Assembly: GCA_965206775.1 (NCBI GenBank) | Contig: CBDBKU010000002.1 | Location: forward strand, 1,860,001 to 1,924,000 | Direction of reading: 5' to 3' | Length of the DNA: 64,000 nt | Source of the DNA: VXMF01 sp965206775 | Lineage (GTDB): Bacteria; Acidobacteriota; Terriglobia; Bryobacterales; UBA6623 | Part shown: piece by piece, positions 56,121 through 64,000 of the stretch | Layout of the letters: each line of letters starts with the position of its first letter | How positions within the stretch are numbered: the stretch's first letter is position 1 | Program-made: the position numbers and the translations under genes | The notes under the pieces: generated by a model | Databases searched by the model: none | Told to the model about the DNA's origin: nothing | Seen by the model: only the letters and a program-made list of their open reading frames with translations

Positions 56121-57137
56121 ATGGACAACAGCGACCGCTATTCGCGCCAGCAACTGCTCCCCGAGATTGGCGAGGAAGGGCAGCGCCTTGTCTCGACTTC
56201 GCGCGCTGTCGTCGTGGGATGCGGGGCATTGGGGACCGTCCACGCTTCGCTATTGGTCCGGGCCGGAGTAGGCGAAACCGTACTGATCGACCGAGACTAC
56301 GTCGAAGCGACCAATTTGCAGAGGCAATGTTTGTTTGACGAGCAAGACGCCGAGGAGGGTACGCCGAAGGCCGTGGCGGCGGCTCGGAGCCTCCGCAGGG
56401 CGAATTCCGACGTGAGCGTGGTGCCCGCTGTGAAGGACCTGACGCCGTCCAATGCGGAGGCGCTCCTTGCGAACGCCGATGTCGTTCTCGATGGGACGGA
56501 CAACTACGAGGCGCGCTACCTGATCAACGACGTGGCGGCGAAGCAATCCATCCCGTGGATCTACGGTGCGGCGGTCGGGACGAAGGGATCGGTCATGCCG
56601 GTCCTGCCGGGCCGGACCGCTTGTCTTGCCTGCATGTTCCCCGTCGCTCCCGGATCCCGCCAGCCAACTTGCGATACGGCAGGGGTTCTGAATGCGATCA
56701 CGTCCCTCATCGGGTCGCTGCAGGCAGCCGAAGCGCTCAAGATCCTTGCGGGCCGGACCGAGGCTGTTTGCGCGAGGCTCGTGTCGCACGACGTGTGGAC
56801 TGGTGAGCGGTCGTCCGTCAGAACGGATCGCGCGGACCCCGATTGCGCGACTTGCGTTCGACGCGAATTCGCGCATCTGGACGCGGACACGCGTGGATCG
56901 GCCAGGATTTGCGGTCGAGACGCCGTGCAGGTGCCCGGAGGCGACCGGCCCGTGGACCTGGCTGCATTGGCCGAATCCCTGGCCCGACTGGGCGGAGTCC
57001 GTTCGACCGAGCATGTCGTGCGTTTCTCCTGCCCGCCCCACGAATTGACTGTCTTCGCCGACGGGCGAGCGATCGTGAAGGGAACCCAGGACATGCGCCT
57101 CGCCCGCAGCCTGCACGCCCGCTACGTCGGCCTCTGA
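56121..57137 (+). CDS. ThiF/MoeB-family adenylyltransferase
   Basis: A 338-residue E1-like enzyme that adenylates the C-terminal glycine of a ubiquitin-like sulfur carrier (ThiS or MoaD). The nucleotide motif is VVVGCGALGTVHASLLVRAG, with DRDYVEATNLQRQ after it. Zinc cysteines are CLAC (168/171) and CATC (242/245), and the likely catalytic cysteine is in QPTCDTAGVLN (Cys184). The C-terminal 75 residues (HELTVFADGRAIVKGTQD) form a small extra domain instead of the rhodanese of MoeZ. The ATG at 56121 gives the typical start. Sulfur-carrier partners are not in the window. The 3' end overlaps convergent rmuC by 16 bp. Confidence 0.87.
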   Translation: MDNSDRYSRQQLLPEIGEEGQRLVSTSRAVVVGCGALGTVHASLLVRAGVGETVLIDRDYVEATNLQRQCLFDEQDAEEGTPKAVAAARSLRRANSDVSVVPAVKDLTPSNAEALLANADVVLDGTDNYEARYLINDVAAKQSIPWIYGAAVGTKGSVMPVLPGRTACLACMFPVAPGSRQPTCDTAGVLNAITSLIGSLQAAEALKILAGRTEAVCARLVSHDVWTGERSSVRTDRADPDCATCVRREFAHLDADTRGSARICGRDAVQVPGGDRPVDLAALAESLARLGGVRSTEHVVRFSCPPHELTVFADGRAIVKGTQDMRLARSLHARYVGL

Positions 57138-58237
57138 ATCCGAGCCAGGCTGCCGGGGGCCGATGCCGCTTGCCGCGCGCCTGGGCCGGGTGTCTCGCCG
57201 AGATCCCCGTCTTTGGGAAGCTTCGCTGCTTCCGCTAGCTCGAGCTTGTCGATCTTGCGGAATCGCGACGTGATTTTGCGGGCCGAGGTCTGCACTCGGG
57301 CCACGTCCTCGTCCGCTTGGCGGATATGGGCGGCGAGCTTTTCCATGCTCGCCTCGAACCGGTGGAAGTCGTTCCCAAGGAGGCGCAGATGCTCCTGGAT
57401 CTCGTGGACTTCGCGGCGGGTGGCCTCGTCCTTGAGCACGGAACGCGCGGTCGTGAGGACCGCCATCAGCGTGGTCGGCGAGGTCAGCCAGACGTTCTTC
57501 CTTTGCGCGAAGTCGACTAGCTCGGGGTGGGACGCGTGGATTTCAGCAAAGACAGCCTCGGCGGGGATGAACAGAACCGCTGAATCGCACGTCTCGCCGG
57601 GGACGACATACTTGCTCGCGACGTCGTCGATATGAACCCGCACGTCCCTCGCGAAGTCCCGGCCCGCGCGCAGTCTATCCGACTGGGGCAGGGAAGGATC
57701 GACCTTCCGCTTGAAGTTGCTCAGGGGGAACTTGGAATCGATCGCGATATTGCCCGTGGGCGCAGGGAGGAACAGCATGCAGTCCGCGCGCTTGCCGTTC
57801 GAGAGCGTGTGCTGCATCTTGAAGCCGTTGGGCGGCAGGATGTTGCTCACGAGGGCGTGCAACTGGACTTCGCCGAACGCGCCCCTCGCCGATCGGTCGG
57901 CCAGGATTTCGCGCAGGGAGACTACATTCGATGACAGCTCGGTGATTCTCTCTTGTGCTTGGTCGATCAGCGCGAGGCGCTTCACGACATCGGCGTAGGT
58001 CCGGTCGGTACGTTCGAATCCGCTTGACAGTCGCTGGTCGATCTCGCTGCGCAGTGCGTGTGCCTGTTCGATCTGCCTGCGGCCTTGCTCGTCTAGCCGG
58101 GCGTCCAGGCGAGAGAGCGAGGAGCGGACTGCCGCATTCTCGTCGGTCTTCGCTGGTTTCGAACGCACGAACGTCGCCACGTTCAGCGCGACCAAGACTA
58201 GGATCAGGCAGATCAGTGCGAGCGTGACGGGATCCAT
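57122..58237 (-). CDS. rmuC: DNA recombination protein RmuC
   Basis: A 371-residue RmuC, which limits inversions at short inverted repeats and belongs to the restriction-endonuclease-like fold. An N-terminal membrane helix (about 5-24) leads into a coiled coil (about 35-120). The conserved RmuC domain follows (about 125-320: RGAFGEVQLHALVSNILPP, ADCMLFLPAPTGNIAIDSKFPLSNF, and VLFIPAEAVFAEIHASHPELVDFA with NVWLTSPTTLMAVL). The nuclease-like residues in AIDSKFP are present. Length is normal. It overlaps the ThiF gene tail to tail. Confidence 0.92.
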   Translation of the reverse strand: MDPVTLALICLILVLVALNVATFVRSKPAKTDENAAVRSSLSRLDARLDEQGRRQIEQAHALRSEIDQRLSSGFERTDRTYADVVKRLALIDQAQERITELSSNVVSLREILADRSARGAFGEVQLHALVSNILPPNGFKMQHTLSNGKRADCMLFLPAPTGNIAIDSKFPLSNFKRKVDPSLPQSDRLRAGRDFARDVRVHIDDVASKYVVPGETCDSAVLFIPAEAVFAEIHASHPELVDFAQRKNVWLTSPTTLMAVLTTARSVLKDEATRREVHEIQEHLRLLGNDFHRFEASMEKLAAHIRQADEDVARVQTSARKITSRFRKIDKLELAEAAKLPKDGDLGETPGPGARQAASAPGSLARIQRPT

Positions 58238-58282
58238 ACTTTACGCTACCGCGATGGCTTTTGCCCCGGTTCCGGCGGGGCA

Positions 58283-58762
58283 TTCGATCTTCTCCGTGCG
58301 CTCTTCGGCCAAGTCACCGTGACCTCAGCGGTTCGCGACGAGGTGCTAGCTGGCGGAGAGGGGCCCGGCGTTCGGGAGCTGTCCGATGCCGTCACGGATG
58401 GATGGACTGCGGTGGTCCCCGCCCGATCAATCACAGCACTGTCCACGCATCTGGATGCCGGGGAAGAGAGCACTTCAAGCTCCGCAATCGAGCACCTCGG
58501 CTCAAGCCTGGGGCTGATGGACGAGATGCTTGGCAGACCATACGCGGGAGCGTGCGGCCTTGACGTTACTGGACTGGCCGGTGTGCTGCTCGCGGCAAAG
58601 CCTGCCGCCGTCGTTCATAGCGTGCGGCCATTCTTGGAGTGCCTGGAAGAGAGCAATTTCAGGCTATCCAAGAAATTCGTGCTCGCGATCATCGAAGAGG
58701 CGGGAGAATCGCAAGGGAAAGGCAATAGGAGTCAGTTCTTGGAACATCGTCCGCTGCTGTGA
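58283..58762 (+). pseudogene. DUF3368 (PIN-like) toxin protein, 5' truncated
   Basis: Translation from about 58283 gives FDLLRALFGQVTVTSAVRDEVL, then LDAGEESTSSSAIEHLG, GLMDEMLGRPYAGACGLDVTGLAGVLLAAKPAA, and VRPFLECLEESNFRLSKKFVLAIIEEAGE. This matches the order and spacing of DUF3368, the PIN-like toxin family. Intact members start with a VSDTSPLI-type segment carrying the first catalytic aspartate; here that part is missing and the upstream bases belong to the start of rmuC on the other strand. The first usable start in frame is a GTG at 58319, within the domain. The usual UPF0175-type antitoxin gene is absent. I treat it as a degraded toxin gene; a shortened, inactive protein could still be made. 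Confidence 0.6.
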
Positions 58763-58918
58763 CCCGCCAGCACCGCAAACTTCAATCGACTTCTGTGTCT
58801 CGTGACGAGCGCTCGACAGATGACGGCCCGCCTTGGACAGGCGGGATCGCGTCCGCGCGCCGAGCCATGAAATATGCGGTCTGTCGTCGAGTGCTGTTAG
58901 GGGTGCGTTCGAGAACCG

Positions 58919-60529
58919 CTAGACAGCGTCGACCCAGACCGGGCTGGACCAGGCCAGTTCGCCGTTGGATTCGAAGACCCTTGCGTAGTACCAATCCGTT
59001 TCCGTTCCGTCGCCTTCGTCCTCCGCGGTAAACGCCGTTTCCCAGTTGTCGCGGAACACGATCCGATGCAGCATCGCCGACTCCCAAGGGAAAGGCCTTG
59101 TGAAGAGCATCTCGTTGGATTCGGTCAGATCCCCCAGCGTCTGGGTAAGGGAGCACTTGGTGGGCTTCGTGCAACGGACCGTGACCCTGGTTTTCTCGTC
59201 GCCTCGCACACGCAGCACGAGCGCCTTCTGGGAATAGTCGTCCAGCTGCTGCTTGAGGGCTGTGTGAGATTGCACCCGCACCGACGTCTCGTTGCTGCTG
59301 ACGATCTTGTCGCGCCTGAATTCGTCTAGCGGCCCGGATGTGAAGCAAGGATGAAATCCCTCGATGCGTCCTCCCTCGACCTCGAAGGTGAAGTCCCAAT
59401 CGGCCGTGCCGCCCCAGCCAAGCGCGGGCCACGGCCCCCAGCCGTATTCGAACCGTACGACCACCGGCTCGTCCCAGCGATTTGCTCCGGGTTGACGATC
59501 AACCGGAAAGTCGCGGTGGATGACGCGGCCGTTCTTGACGATCTCGACGCGGTCGATCAGGTCCCACCCGCGCACGCTCGCACGGATCTCCCTAGTCTTC
59601 GAGTAAGGGATCTCCCGGCCCATCATCGCCCCGTTCACTGAGAAGTCGAGCTCGATCCGATCCCCTGTCACGGCGTATGTCCGCCGGTTTCTCAGAGCGT
59701 CGAAGATGGCTTCTCGGCTCAGCTCGCGGGCCTTGACGACCGCCAGTCCTTCCCGATACCCGCCTGGATATCCGAGATGGTCGTCCGTGCTCGCAACGAC
59801 GCCGAACCGGTGGCCTTCGCTGAGGTAGTGCTGCAAGGTGTGCCGCGTCCAGCGACCGCCCTCGGTGTGCCGCTTGTACGGATGAGGTGCGCGGTCGTGC
59901 TCGGCGCAGCCCCATTCGGAATGGATCTCCAGGACCGGGGATACTGCGGGATCGATGCCTGTAGACGCTGTGCCGCGATGCCCCAGCCGGTTGGACGGAT
60001 GATGCGGTACCAGGATGCAGCCCCTCTTCTTTGCGAACGCCTGCAACTCATCCAGAGGCTCGATCAGCTCGTAGTCTCCTTTCAGGTCCGGGAACAGGAT
60101 GTGGTAGTCGCCCTCCATCGTCCCGTGGCGCTCGTAGCCGAGGATCGTCGTGAAATTGCCCGGATCGTCGAATTCCCGCGCGAGCTTCACCACGTCAGGC
60201 CAGCGTGCCTTCGCGACGGCAAAGCCGTTGCGCCACTTGTACTCGATCTTGCCGTCGTACTCGCCGACGTCTGGCCAGTAGGAATGCGGCGTGAAAGCGT
60301 AGAAGTCCAAGTGGTTGCGAGCCACCTCGAAGCTGCGCTCCAAGGTGCCCTGGGCGTAGCCGACTTGATTGTGATTGTGCAGGTCTCCGAAGTAGTTCTT
60401 GTAGTCCGGGGCGGCTGCGGCTTGGACGGCGCCCGCGGCGGCTGGCGCGGCCTTGGCCAGCGCCGCCCCGGTACCTGTGTGTGCGCAGTGGCGGATCCAA
60501 TCTCGTCTGGATAGAGTGTCTTCGATCAC
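58919..60529 (-). CDS. DUF3604/PHP-like protein with Tat signal
   Basis: A 536-residue protein exported by a twin-arginine type signal (LSRRDWIRHCAHTGTG, about residues 7-40). The body has PHP-like metal-binding motifs typical of DUF3604: YFGDLHNHNQ near residue 47, LDFYAFTPHSYWPD, ILVPHHPSNR, LEIHSEWG and VVASTDDHLGYPG. The C-terminal third is a beta-rich domain. The histidines and aspartates suggest a metal-dependent phosphoesterase or related hydrolase, but the substrate is unknown. It stands alone, with the sulfatase gene upstream on the same strand 202 bp away. Confidence 0.85.
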   Translation of the reverse strand: MIEDTLSRRDWIRHCAHTGTGAALAKAAPAAAGAVQAAAAPDYKNYFGDLHNHNQVGYAQGTLERSFEVARNHLDFYAFTPHSYWPDVGEYDGKIEYKWRNGFAVAKARWPDVVKLAREFDDPGNFTTILGYERHGTMEGDYHILFPDLKGDYELIEPLDELQAFAKKRGCILVPHHPSNRLGHRGTASTGIDPAVSPVLEIHSEWGCAEHDRAPHPYKRHTEGGRWTRHTLQHYLSEGHRFGVVASTDDHLGYPGGYREGLAVVKARELSREAIFDALRNRRTYAVTGDRIELDFSVNGAMMGREIPYSKTREIRASVRGWDLIDRVEIVKNGRVIHRDFPVDRQPGANRWDEPVVVRFEYGWGPWPALGWGGTADWDFTFEVEGGRIEGFHPCFTSGPLDEFRRDKIVSSNETSVRVQSHTALKQQLDDYSQKALVLRVRGDEKTRVTVRCTKPTKCSLTQTLGDLTESNEMLFTRPFPWESAMLHRIVFRDNWETAFTAEDEGDGTETDWYYARVFESNGELAWSSPVWVDAV

Positions 60530-60731
60530 GATGCTTGCTTCTCGAACGGCAGCGATTCACTAGTGAGAACGCGGCGCACTCATGCTATCACGAGCCAATT
60601 TTGTTCAAGGTAACCGGTCATGGAAAGGCTCTGCCGTTCGCTTTGACCGCAGCTTTCAGGCTGGCCCACAGATTCAGAATCGAAGTTCAAGTGCTCCGAC
60701 ACCACCGTGTCGGGCGGACCCGTTTCGCCGA

Positions 60732-62546
60732 CTACAGACGCTTGGCGTAAACGAAAAACGCCCCGCGCTCCGTCCCGTCCGATGCCTTGAACAGCGTATC
60801 CATGGTCGTCTTCCCAGCTGGCAGGTCCATCGTGAATTGAACGCCCGACGCTCCGTCCGGAACAGGTGCGCTTGACTCGGTCTCGCCGATGCGGAGAGTT
60901 GCTTCCGATGCCTCAATCGGATGGTTCGCTGGCTTGTCGCGCTGGTACAGCTCGAATTCGTAGGTGCCCGCTTGGGTGACTTGGATGTTCCAGGTACCGT
61001 TCACGGCTGGCGCCCTGCTCACGTGTCCTTGGTTCCACGGAACCTGAACCGAGTCGTCCGGAGGCAGCCAGTCATGGGCAGTGATGCGGGCCGGATTCTC
61101 GGCGTCCGAACCAATGTCCAAGTGTACGTGCTGCTCGAAACGATCGTCGATCCGGTCCCACCACGAGTCGTATTCCTCCCGCAGGGCCGCCACCACTTCA
61201 GGCTCCGCTTCCGCGATGTTCTCCAGCTGTCCCGGATCGGCCTTGATGTCGTAGAGTTCCTCGCCATTGACAAGCCGATGCTGCTCGGTCATCACGGCAC
61301 TCTTCCGCCAGCGCTCCGGGAAGCGGATCCGCTGCGAATGCACCGTTAGCGTACGGTCACTCCATTCTCCGCCGCGCAGCAAGGGAAGTAGGCTGGATCC
61401 GTCCCAGTCCAGGTCGGGGCGATCGCCCGCACCCGCGACATCCGCGAACGTCGGCAGCACGTCGATGTGCGCTGCGAGATTCCCCACGTCCCTTGGCTCG
61501 CCCAGGCTTCCGCTCGGCCACCTCATGAAGAACGGCACTCTATGGCCGCCATCGTACTCCGACCCCTTCTTGCCGCGCATCCCGGCGTTGAAGCCCTGCC
61601 AGGCGGCTTCCGCCTCCTCTTGCTCCGCCCGCGCAAGCAATTGCGTGTTCGACGATCCGACGCGCTGGGTCGGATGCGTGTTCGTCACGCCTGCGGCCGT
61701 GCCGTTGTCCGTCATGAAGACGAGAAGCGTGTTGTCCGCGATGCCGAGCTCTTCGAGCTTAGCGCTGAGACGTCCCATGTTGTCATCGATGTTCTCGATC
61801 ATTCCGTAGAACTTGTCCATCGGGCTCGGGACGCCCATGTCCGCGTACGGCTTGGAATACGACTCGTCGACGAGGAACGGCCCGTGGGGTGCGTTTGTCG
61901 ACAGGTAGACAAGAAACGGTTCGGAACCGCCCGCCACCTGCTCGTCGATGAACCGCATCGCGTTGTCGAAGAACACGTCCGTGCAATACCCCTCGTAGGC
62001 CTCTGGCGTGCCGTTGTGCCAATACGTGTCGTCGAAGTAGTCGTTTCCCCAATAGTCGGGCGTTTGGCCGACTCCCCCGCCTCCGTGGTACACGGCTTCC
62101 TGGAATCCGCGATCGATCGGGCGGTATGGAGACGTGTCGCCCAAGTGCCACTTGCCGAAGAATCCAGTGGCGTATCCGACGCCTGCAAGCACATCCGCGA
62201 ACGTCCTCTCGTCGCGATGCACGATGGACCGGCCCATGATGGTGTGCCAGACTCCGGTGCGCGACGAGTAGCGTCCAGTGACCAGCGCCGAGCGCGTCGG
62301 CGAGCATGTCGGGTCCACATGGAAGTTCGTCAGGCGCACGCTCTCGGCATGGAGCGAGTCGAGATTGGGGGTCCGGATGGTTGTGTTCCCGTGGGCACCG
62401 ACATCCCCGTATCCTTGGTCATCGGTCATGACGAGGATAATGTTCGGCCTGTCGTTGATAGGCCCTTCGCAGCCCAGTCCCGTGATCAGCACGACCAGCG
62501 CTATCGCGACCGCCGCCGGGCGTATGTTTGATTCAATCGAACGCAT
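60732..62546 (-). CDS. Sulfatase, lipoprotein, formylglycine type
   Basis: A 604-residue arylsulfatase-family enzyme that removes sulfate esters. The formylglycine motif is CSPTRSALVTGR (Cys81 from the chosen start), which needs FGE- or anSME-type maturation. Metal-binding residues are in MTDDQGYGDVG and VFMTDNGT. GKWHLG and the NAPHGPF stretch complete the active site. The N-terminus ends in LITGLGC, a lipobox, so it is anchored to a membrane outside the cytoplasm. A C-terminal beta domain occupies about the last 120 residues. The ATG at 62546 puts the signal peptide first; one at 62579 adds eleven residues. It is consistent with use of sulfated glycans. Confidence 0.88.
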   Translation of the reverse strand: MRSIESNIRPAAVAIALVVLITGLGCEGPINDRPNIILVMTDDQGYGDVGAHGNTTIRTPNLDSLHAESVRLTNFHVDPTCSPTRSALVTGRYSSRTGVWHTIMGRSIVHRDERTFADVLAGVGYATGFFGKWHLGDTSPYRPIDRGFQEAVYHGGGGVGQTPDYWGNDYFDDTYWHNGTPEAYEGYCTDVFFDNAMRFIDEQVAGGSEPFLVYLSTNAPHGPFLVDESYSKPYADMGVPSPMDKFYGMIENIDDNMGRLSAKLEELGIADNTLLVFMTDNGTAAGVTNTHPTQRVGSSNTQLLARAEQEEAEAAWQGFNAGMRGKKGSEYDGGHRVPFFMRWPSGSLGEPRDVGNLAAHIDVLPTFADVAGAGDRPDLDWDGSSLLPLLRGGEWSDRTLTVHSQRIRFPERWRKSAVMTEQHRLVNGEELYDIKADPGQLENIAEAEPEVVAALREEYDSWWDRIDDRFEQHVHLDIGSDAENPARITAHDWLPPDDSVQVPWNQGHVSRAPAVNGTWNIQVTQAGTYEFELYQRDKPANHPIEASEATLRIGETESSAPVPDGASGVQFTMDLPAGKTTMDTLFKASDGTERGAFFVYAKRL

Positions 62547-62705
62547 CTTGTTGCTATCCTCGCTAGTTCGGTTGAACATACCACACGCCTGCCTGTGACG
62601 GGACGGCGGGGCGATTCCGCGGTTGGTGCCGGGTTGCTGCTACGGCTCCTCCTTGAGGATGGCCGCGCACTCGACGAGCGGCGAAGGCGTTCGAAAGTGG
62701 TGCTT

Positions 62706-63152
62706 TCAGGCGGCTACCCAGTCTTCGGCGATCTGCGCCTGGGCGGTCACAAGCGGCACTTCTCCTTAGCAAATCAGTTGCATCAGCCGGTCTTCCAGTG
62801 CGTCCTTGTCGCTGACGTTCGACGCCGGCCTCCGGTAGGGTTGCGGCTTCAGGCTATGGGTCGCTGTTACGCCTCCGAGATCGAGAGGCACGAGGTGATC
62901 GAGCTCGTAAATCATGGGCGACGGATCCGGCATTCCATGGGCGCGGCAAATCTCAAGCGCGATTTGCCGGCTTACCAGGACGGCCGACAGCTCTGTGATC
63001 CGTAGTTGCTTCGAGTGGGCTCGGAGCTGTATGTCGGATTGGATTCGGACTGCGTCGGGTCGATTACTCGCGTCTTTCTCGATGCGCAGTCGTGCACGTA
63101 TAACCGGCCGCAATTCCGCCTGTCCCTGCCTCCGCCGTGTATGCATAGCCAC
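62706..63152 (-). pseudogene. HNH-like endonuclease protein with an in-frame stop near its C-terminus
   Basis: The frame from 63152 encodes IALEICRAHGMPDP, then YELDHLVPLDLGGVTATHSLKPQPYRRP, and KDALEDRLMQLIC. This is an HNH-type family in which the ELDH and LGG segments form the metal site and the tail normally continues with a GE-x-x-x-x-x-AQ-x-x-I-x-x-W pattern. Here a TAA (62766-62768) follows LIC, and the same frame then reads GEVPLVTAQAQIAEDWVAA before a TGA at 62706. The native tail is thus still present, cut off by one nonsense codon. The shortened 128-residue protein keeps the HNH core, so some activity is possible. Confidence 0.6.
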
Positions 63153-63238
63153 TCGGGGGGCCGGTCCGAGGATTCCGGGCGCTACTCTGAAAAGATTCTG
63201 AAGGAATGCTCTCGGATTGGGATCAACGAGTGTAGCCC

Positions 63239-64000
63239 GTGTTTCGCCACCCCCCGTTTCGTTCGAACTTCCTAGTGGCGATCGCAGCCTCGCTGATTGC
63301 TATGGAGCCCATCGGGTTCTCCCAGGTAATGGATGGACGGGTCGAGATCCGGGTTGTCGATCCGAGCGGGCAAGGAGTGACTGCCGCCCTTGAGCTCGCT
63401 TCGAGCAGTCCGCAGTTCGTCGCGACAGCCGCTGCGGACACGGAAGGCAGGGCCGTGCTGCGCCGGATTCCACCCGGCACGTACCTTCTTTCGGCCCGCC
63501 ATCCCGGATTCGACGACACCGAGCGCACGGTCGACGTTCGTTCTGCCGTCCCGCAATCCATCCGGATCGCGATGGTCCTGGCAACTGTCAAGGAAGAAGT
63601 TACGGTGCGTTCCCCGGTGCCGCTGTTCGAGCCGTATCGGCCTTCCCAGGGAACGCGCGTCGGCCGGGATTCCCTGGACCAGGCGCTCGGCACGACCCTG
63701 GGCCGCAGCACGATTGATGTTGTGACAACGATGCCCGGCTGGCTGCTGGAGGCCAACGCAGTTCTGCACCCGCGGGGCTCTGAGTACGACACGCAGTACG
63801 TGGTCGACGGCATGCCGCTGTACGACAACAGGTCGATCGCGTTCGCTCCGGCATTCGAAAACAGCGAATTCGAGGCCGTGACAGTCCTAGTTGCAGGGAT
63901 TCCGGCCGAGTACGGGCGCAGGCTGGGCGGCGTGATCGCTCTCGACACGCGGAGAAACGACCGGATTGGGCACCGCTCTGCGACGGATGTCCTGGGTGGC
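63239..64000 (+). CDS. TonB-dependent receptor, N-terminal part (3' end outside window)
   Basis: From the GTG at 63239 the frame is open to the right edge (254 codons). A signal-like segment (about 8-30) is followed by a carboxypeptidase-regulatory beta-sandwich (GRVEIRVVDPSGQGVTA, then GRAVLRRIPPGTYLLSARHPGF, about 32-115). A TonB plug domain comes next (LHPRGSEYDTQYVVDGMPLYDN, then FEAVTVLVAGIPAEYGRRLGGVIALDT, about 135-240). It is the same class as the receptor at 11.2 kb. The ligand is unknown; the nearby sulfatase and DUF3604 genes may hint at glycan use. No good ribosome-binding site precedes the GTG, so the start is uncertain. Confidence 0.8.
   Translation, partial: MFRHPPFRSNFLVAIAASLIAMEPIGFSQVMDGRVEIRVVDPSGQGVTAALELASSSPQFVATAAADTEGRAVLRRIPPGTYLLSARHPGFDDTERTVDVRSAVPQSIRIAMVLATVKEEVTVRSPVPLFEPYRPSQGTRVGRDSLDQALGTTLGRSTIDVVTTMPGWLLEANAVLHPRGSEYDTQYVVDGMPLYDNRSIAFAPAFENSEFEAVTVLVAGIPAEYGRRLGGVIALDTRRNDRIGHRSATDVLGG

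Overview
The window looks like chromosome from a member of the Acidobacteriota, most likely near Bryobacterales/Solibacteres. This is inferred from gene content, not from a marker tree. The support is: Oar-type TonB receptors with an N-terminal carboxypeptidase-regulatory domain, a CRTAC1/ASPIC protein beside giant TPR proteins, a PSD1 cytochrome followed by a DUF1501 protein, a GMC oxidoreductase with its gluconate-dehydrogenase-subunit-3 partner, a DUF3604 protein, and uniformly GC-rich coding. A Gram-negative envelope is shown directly by fabZ-lpxA-lpxI and by a BamA/SurA-N/TamB cluster.

Layout. 1-6.1 kb: the end of an FG-GAP/ASPIC protein, convergent with two secreted TPR proteins. 6.6-11.0 kb: a mobile-element graveyard. 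A 5'-truncated DUF4143 ATPase abuts a decayed DUF4338(DruA-like)-IS4 transposase, which is split by an IS1634-family element with 13-bp inverted ends and a 4-bp target duplication. The IS1634 transposase is itself broken by a 20-bp tandem duplication. 11.2-22.4 kb: TonB receptor, GH51 arabinofuranosidase, GMC oxidoreductase pair, FlK-like thioesterase, gltD, ThuA protein and a secreted DinB protein. 23-27.5 kb: PSD1-DUF1501 pair and msrB. 27.8-33.3 kb: a stand-alone nuoB, di-haem peroxidase, maf, a glycosyltransferase, a Spy-like protein and a DHH phosphoesterase. 33.3-35.3 kb: lpxI/lpxA/fabZ, translationally coupled. 36.4-37.0 kb: VapBC-type toxin-antitoxin. 37.7-44.8 kb, one strand: two EamA exporters, a fused FAD/Fe-S dehydrogenase, an aminotransferase and a XerD recombinase.

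44.8-48.4 kb: an acidobacterial conserved protein that seems to start at CTG behind a good promoter, trxB, a roughly 0.8-kb gap, an 18-codon micro-ORF with an extended Shine-Dalgarno, a strong terminator and, 4 nt after it, tsaD. 48.4-56.1 kb: an operon for outer-membrane assembly (a BamA-like protein with about seven POTRA repeats, a SurA N-domain without a PPIase domain, and a TamB-like protein). 56.1-64 kb: a ThiF/MoeB adenylyltransferase, rmuC, a truncated DUF3368 toxin remnant, DUF3604 protein, sulfatase lipoprotein, an HNH gene with a nonsense mutation, and the start of another TonB receptor.

Together the genes suggest a heterotroph that degrades polysaccharides and sulfated glycans. 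No tRNA, rRNA or CRISPR array was recognised. The most unusual items are the nested, datable transposon insertions, the probable CTG start, the leader/terminator arrangement before tsaD, and the seven-POTRA BamA/SurA-N/TamB cluster.
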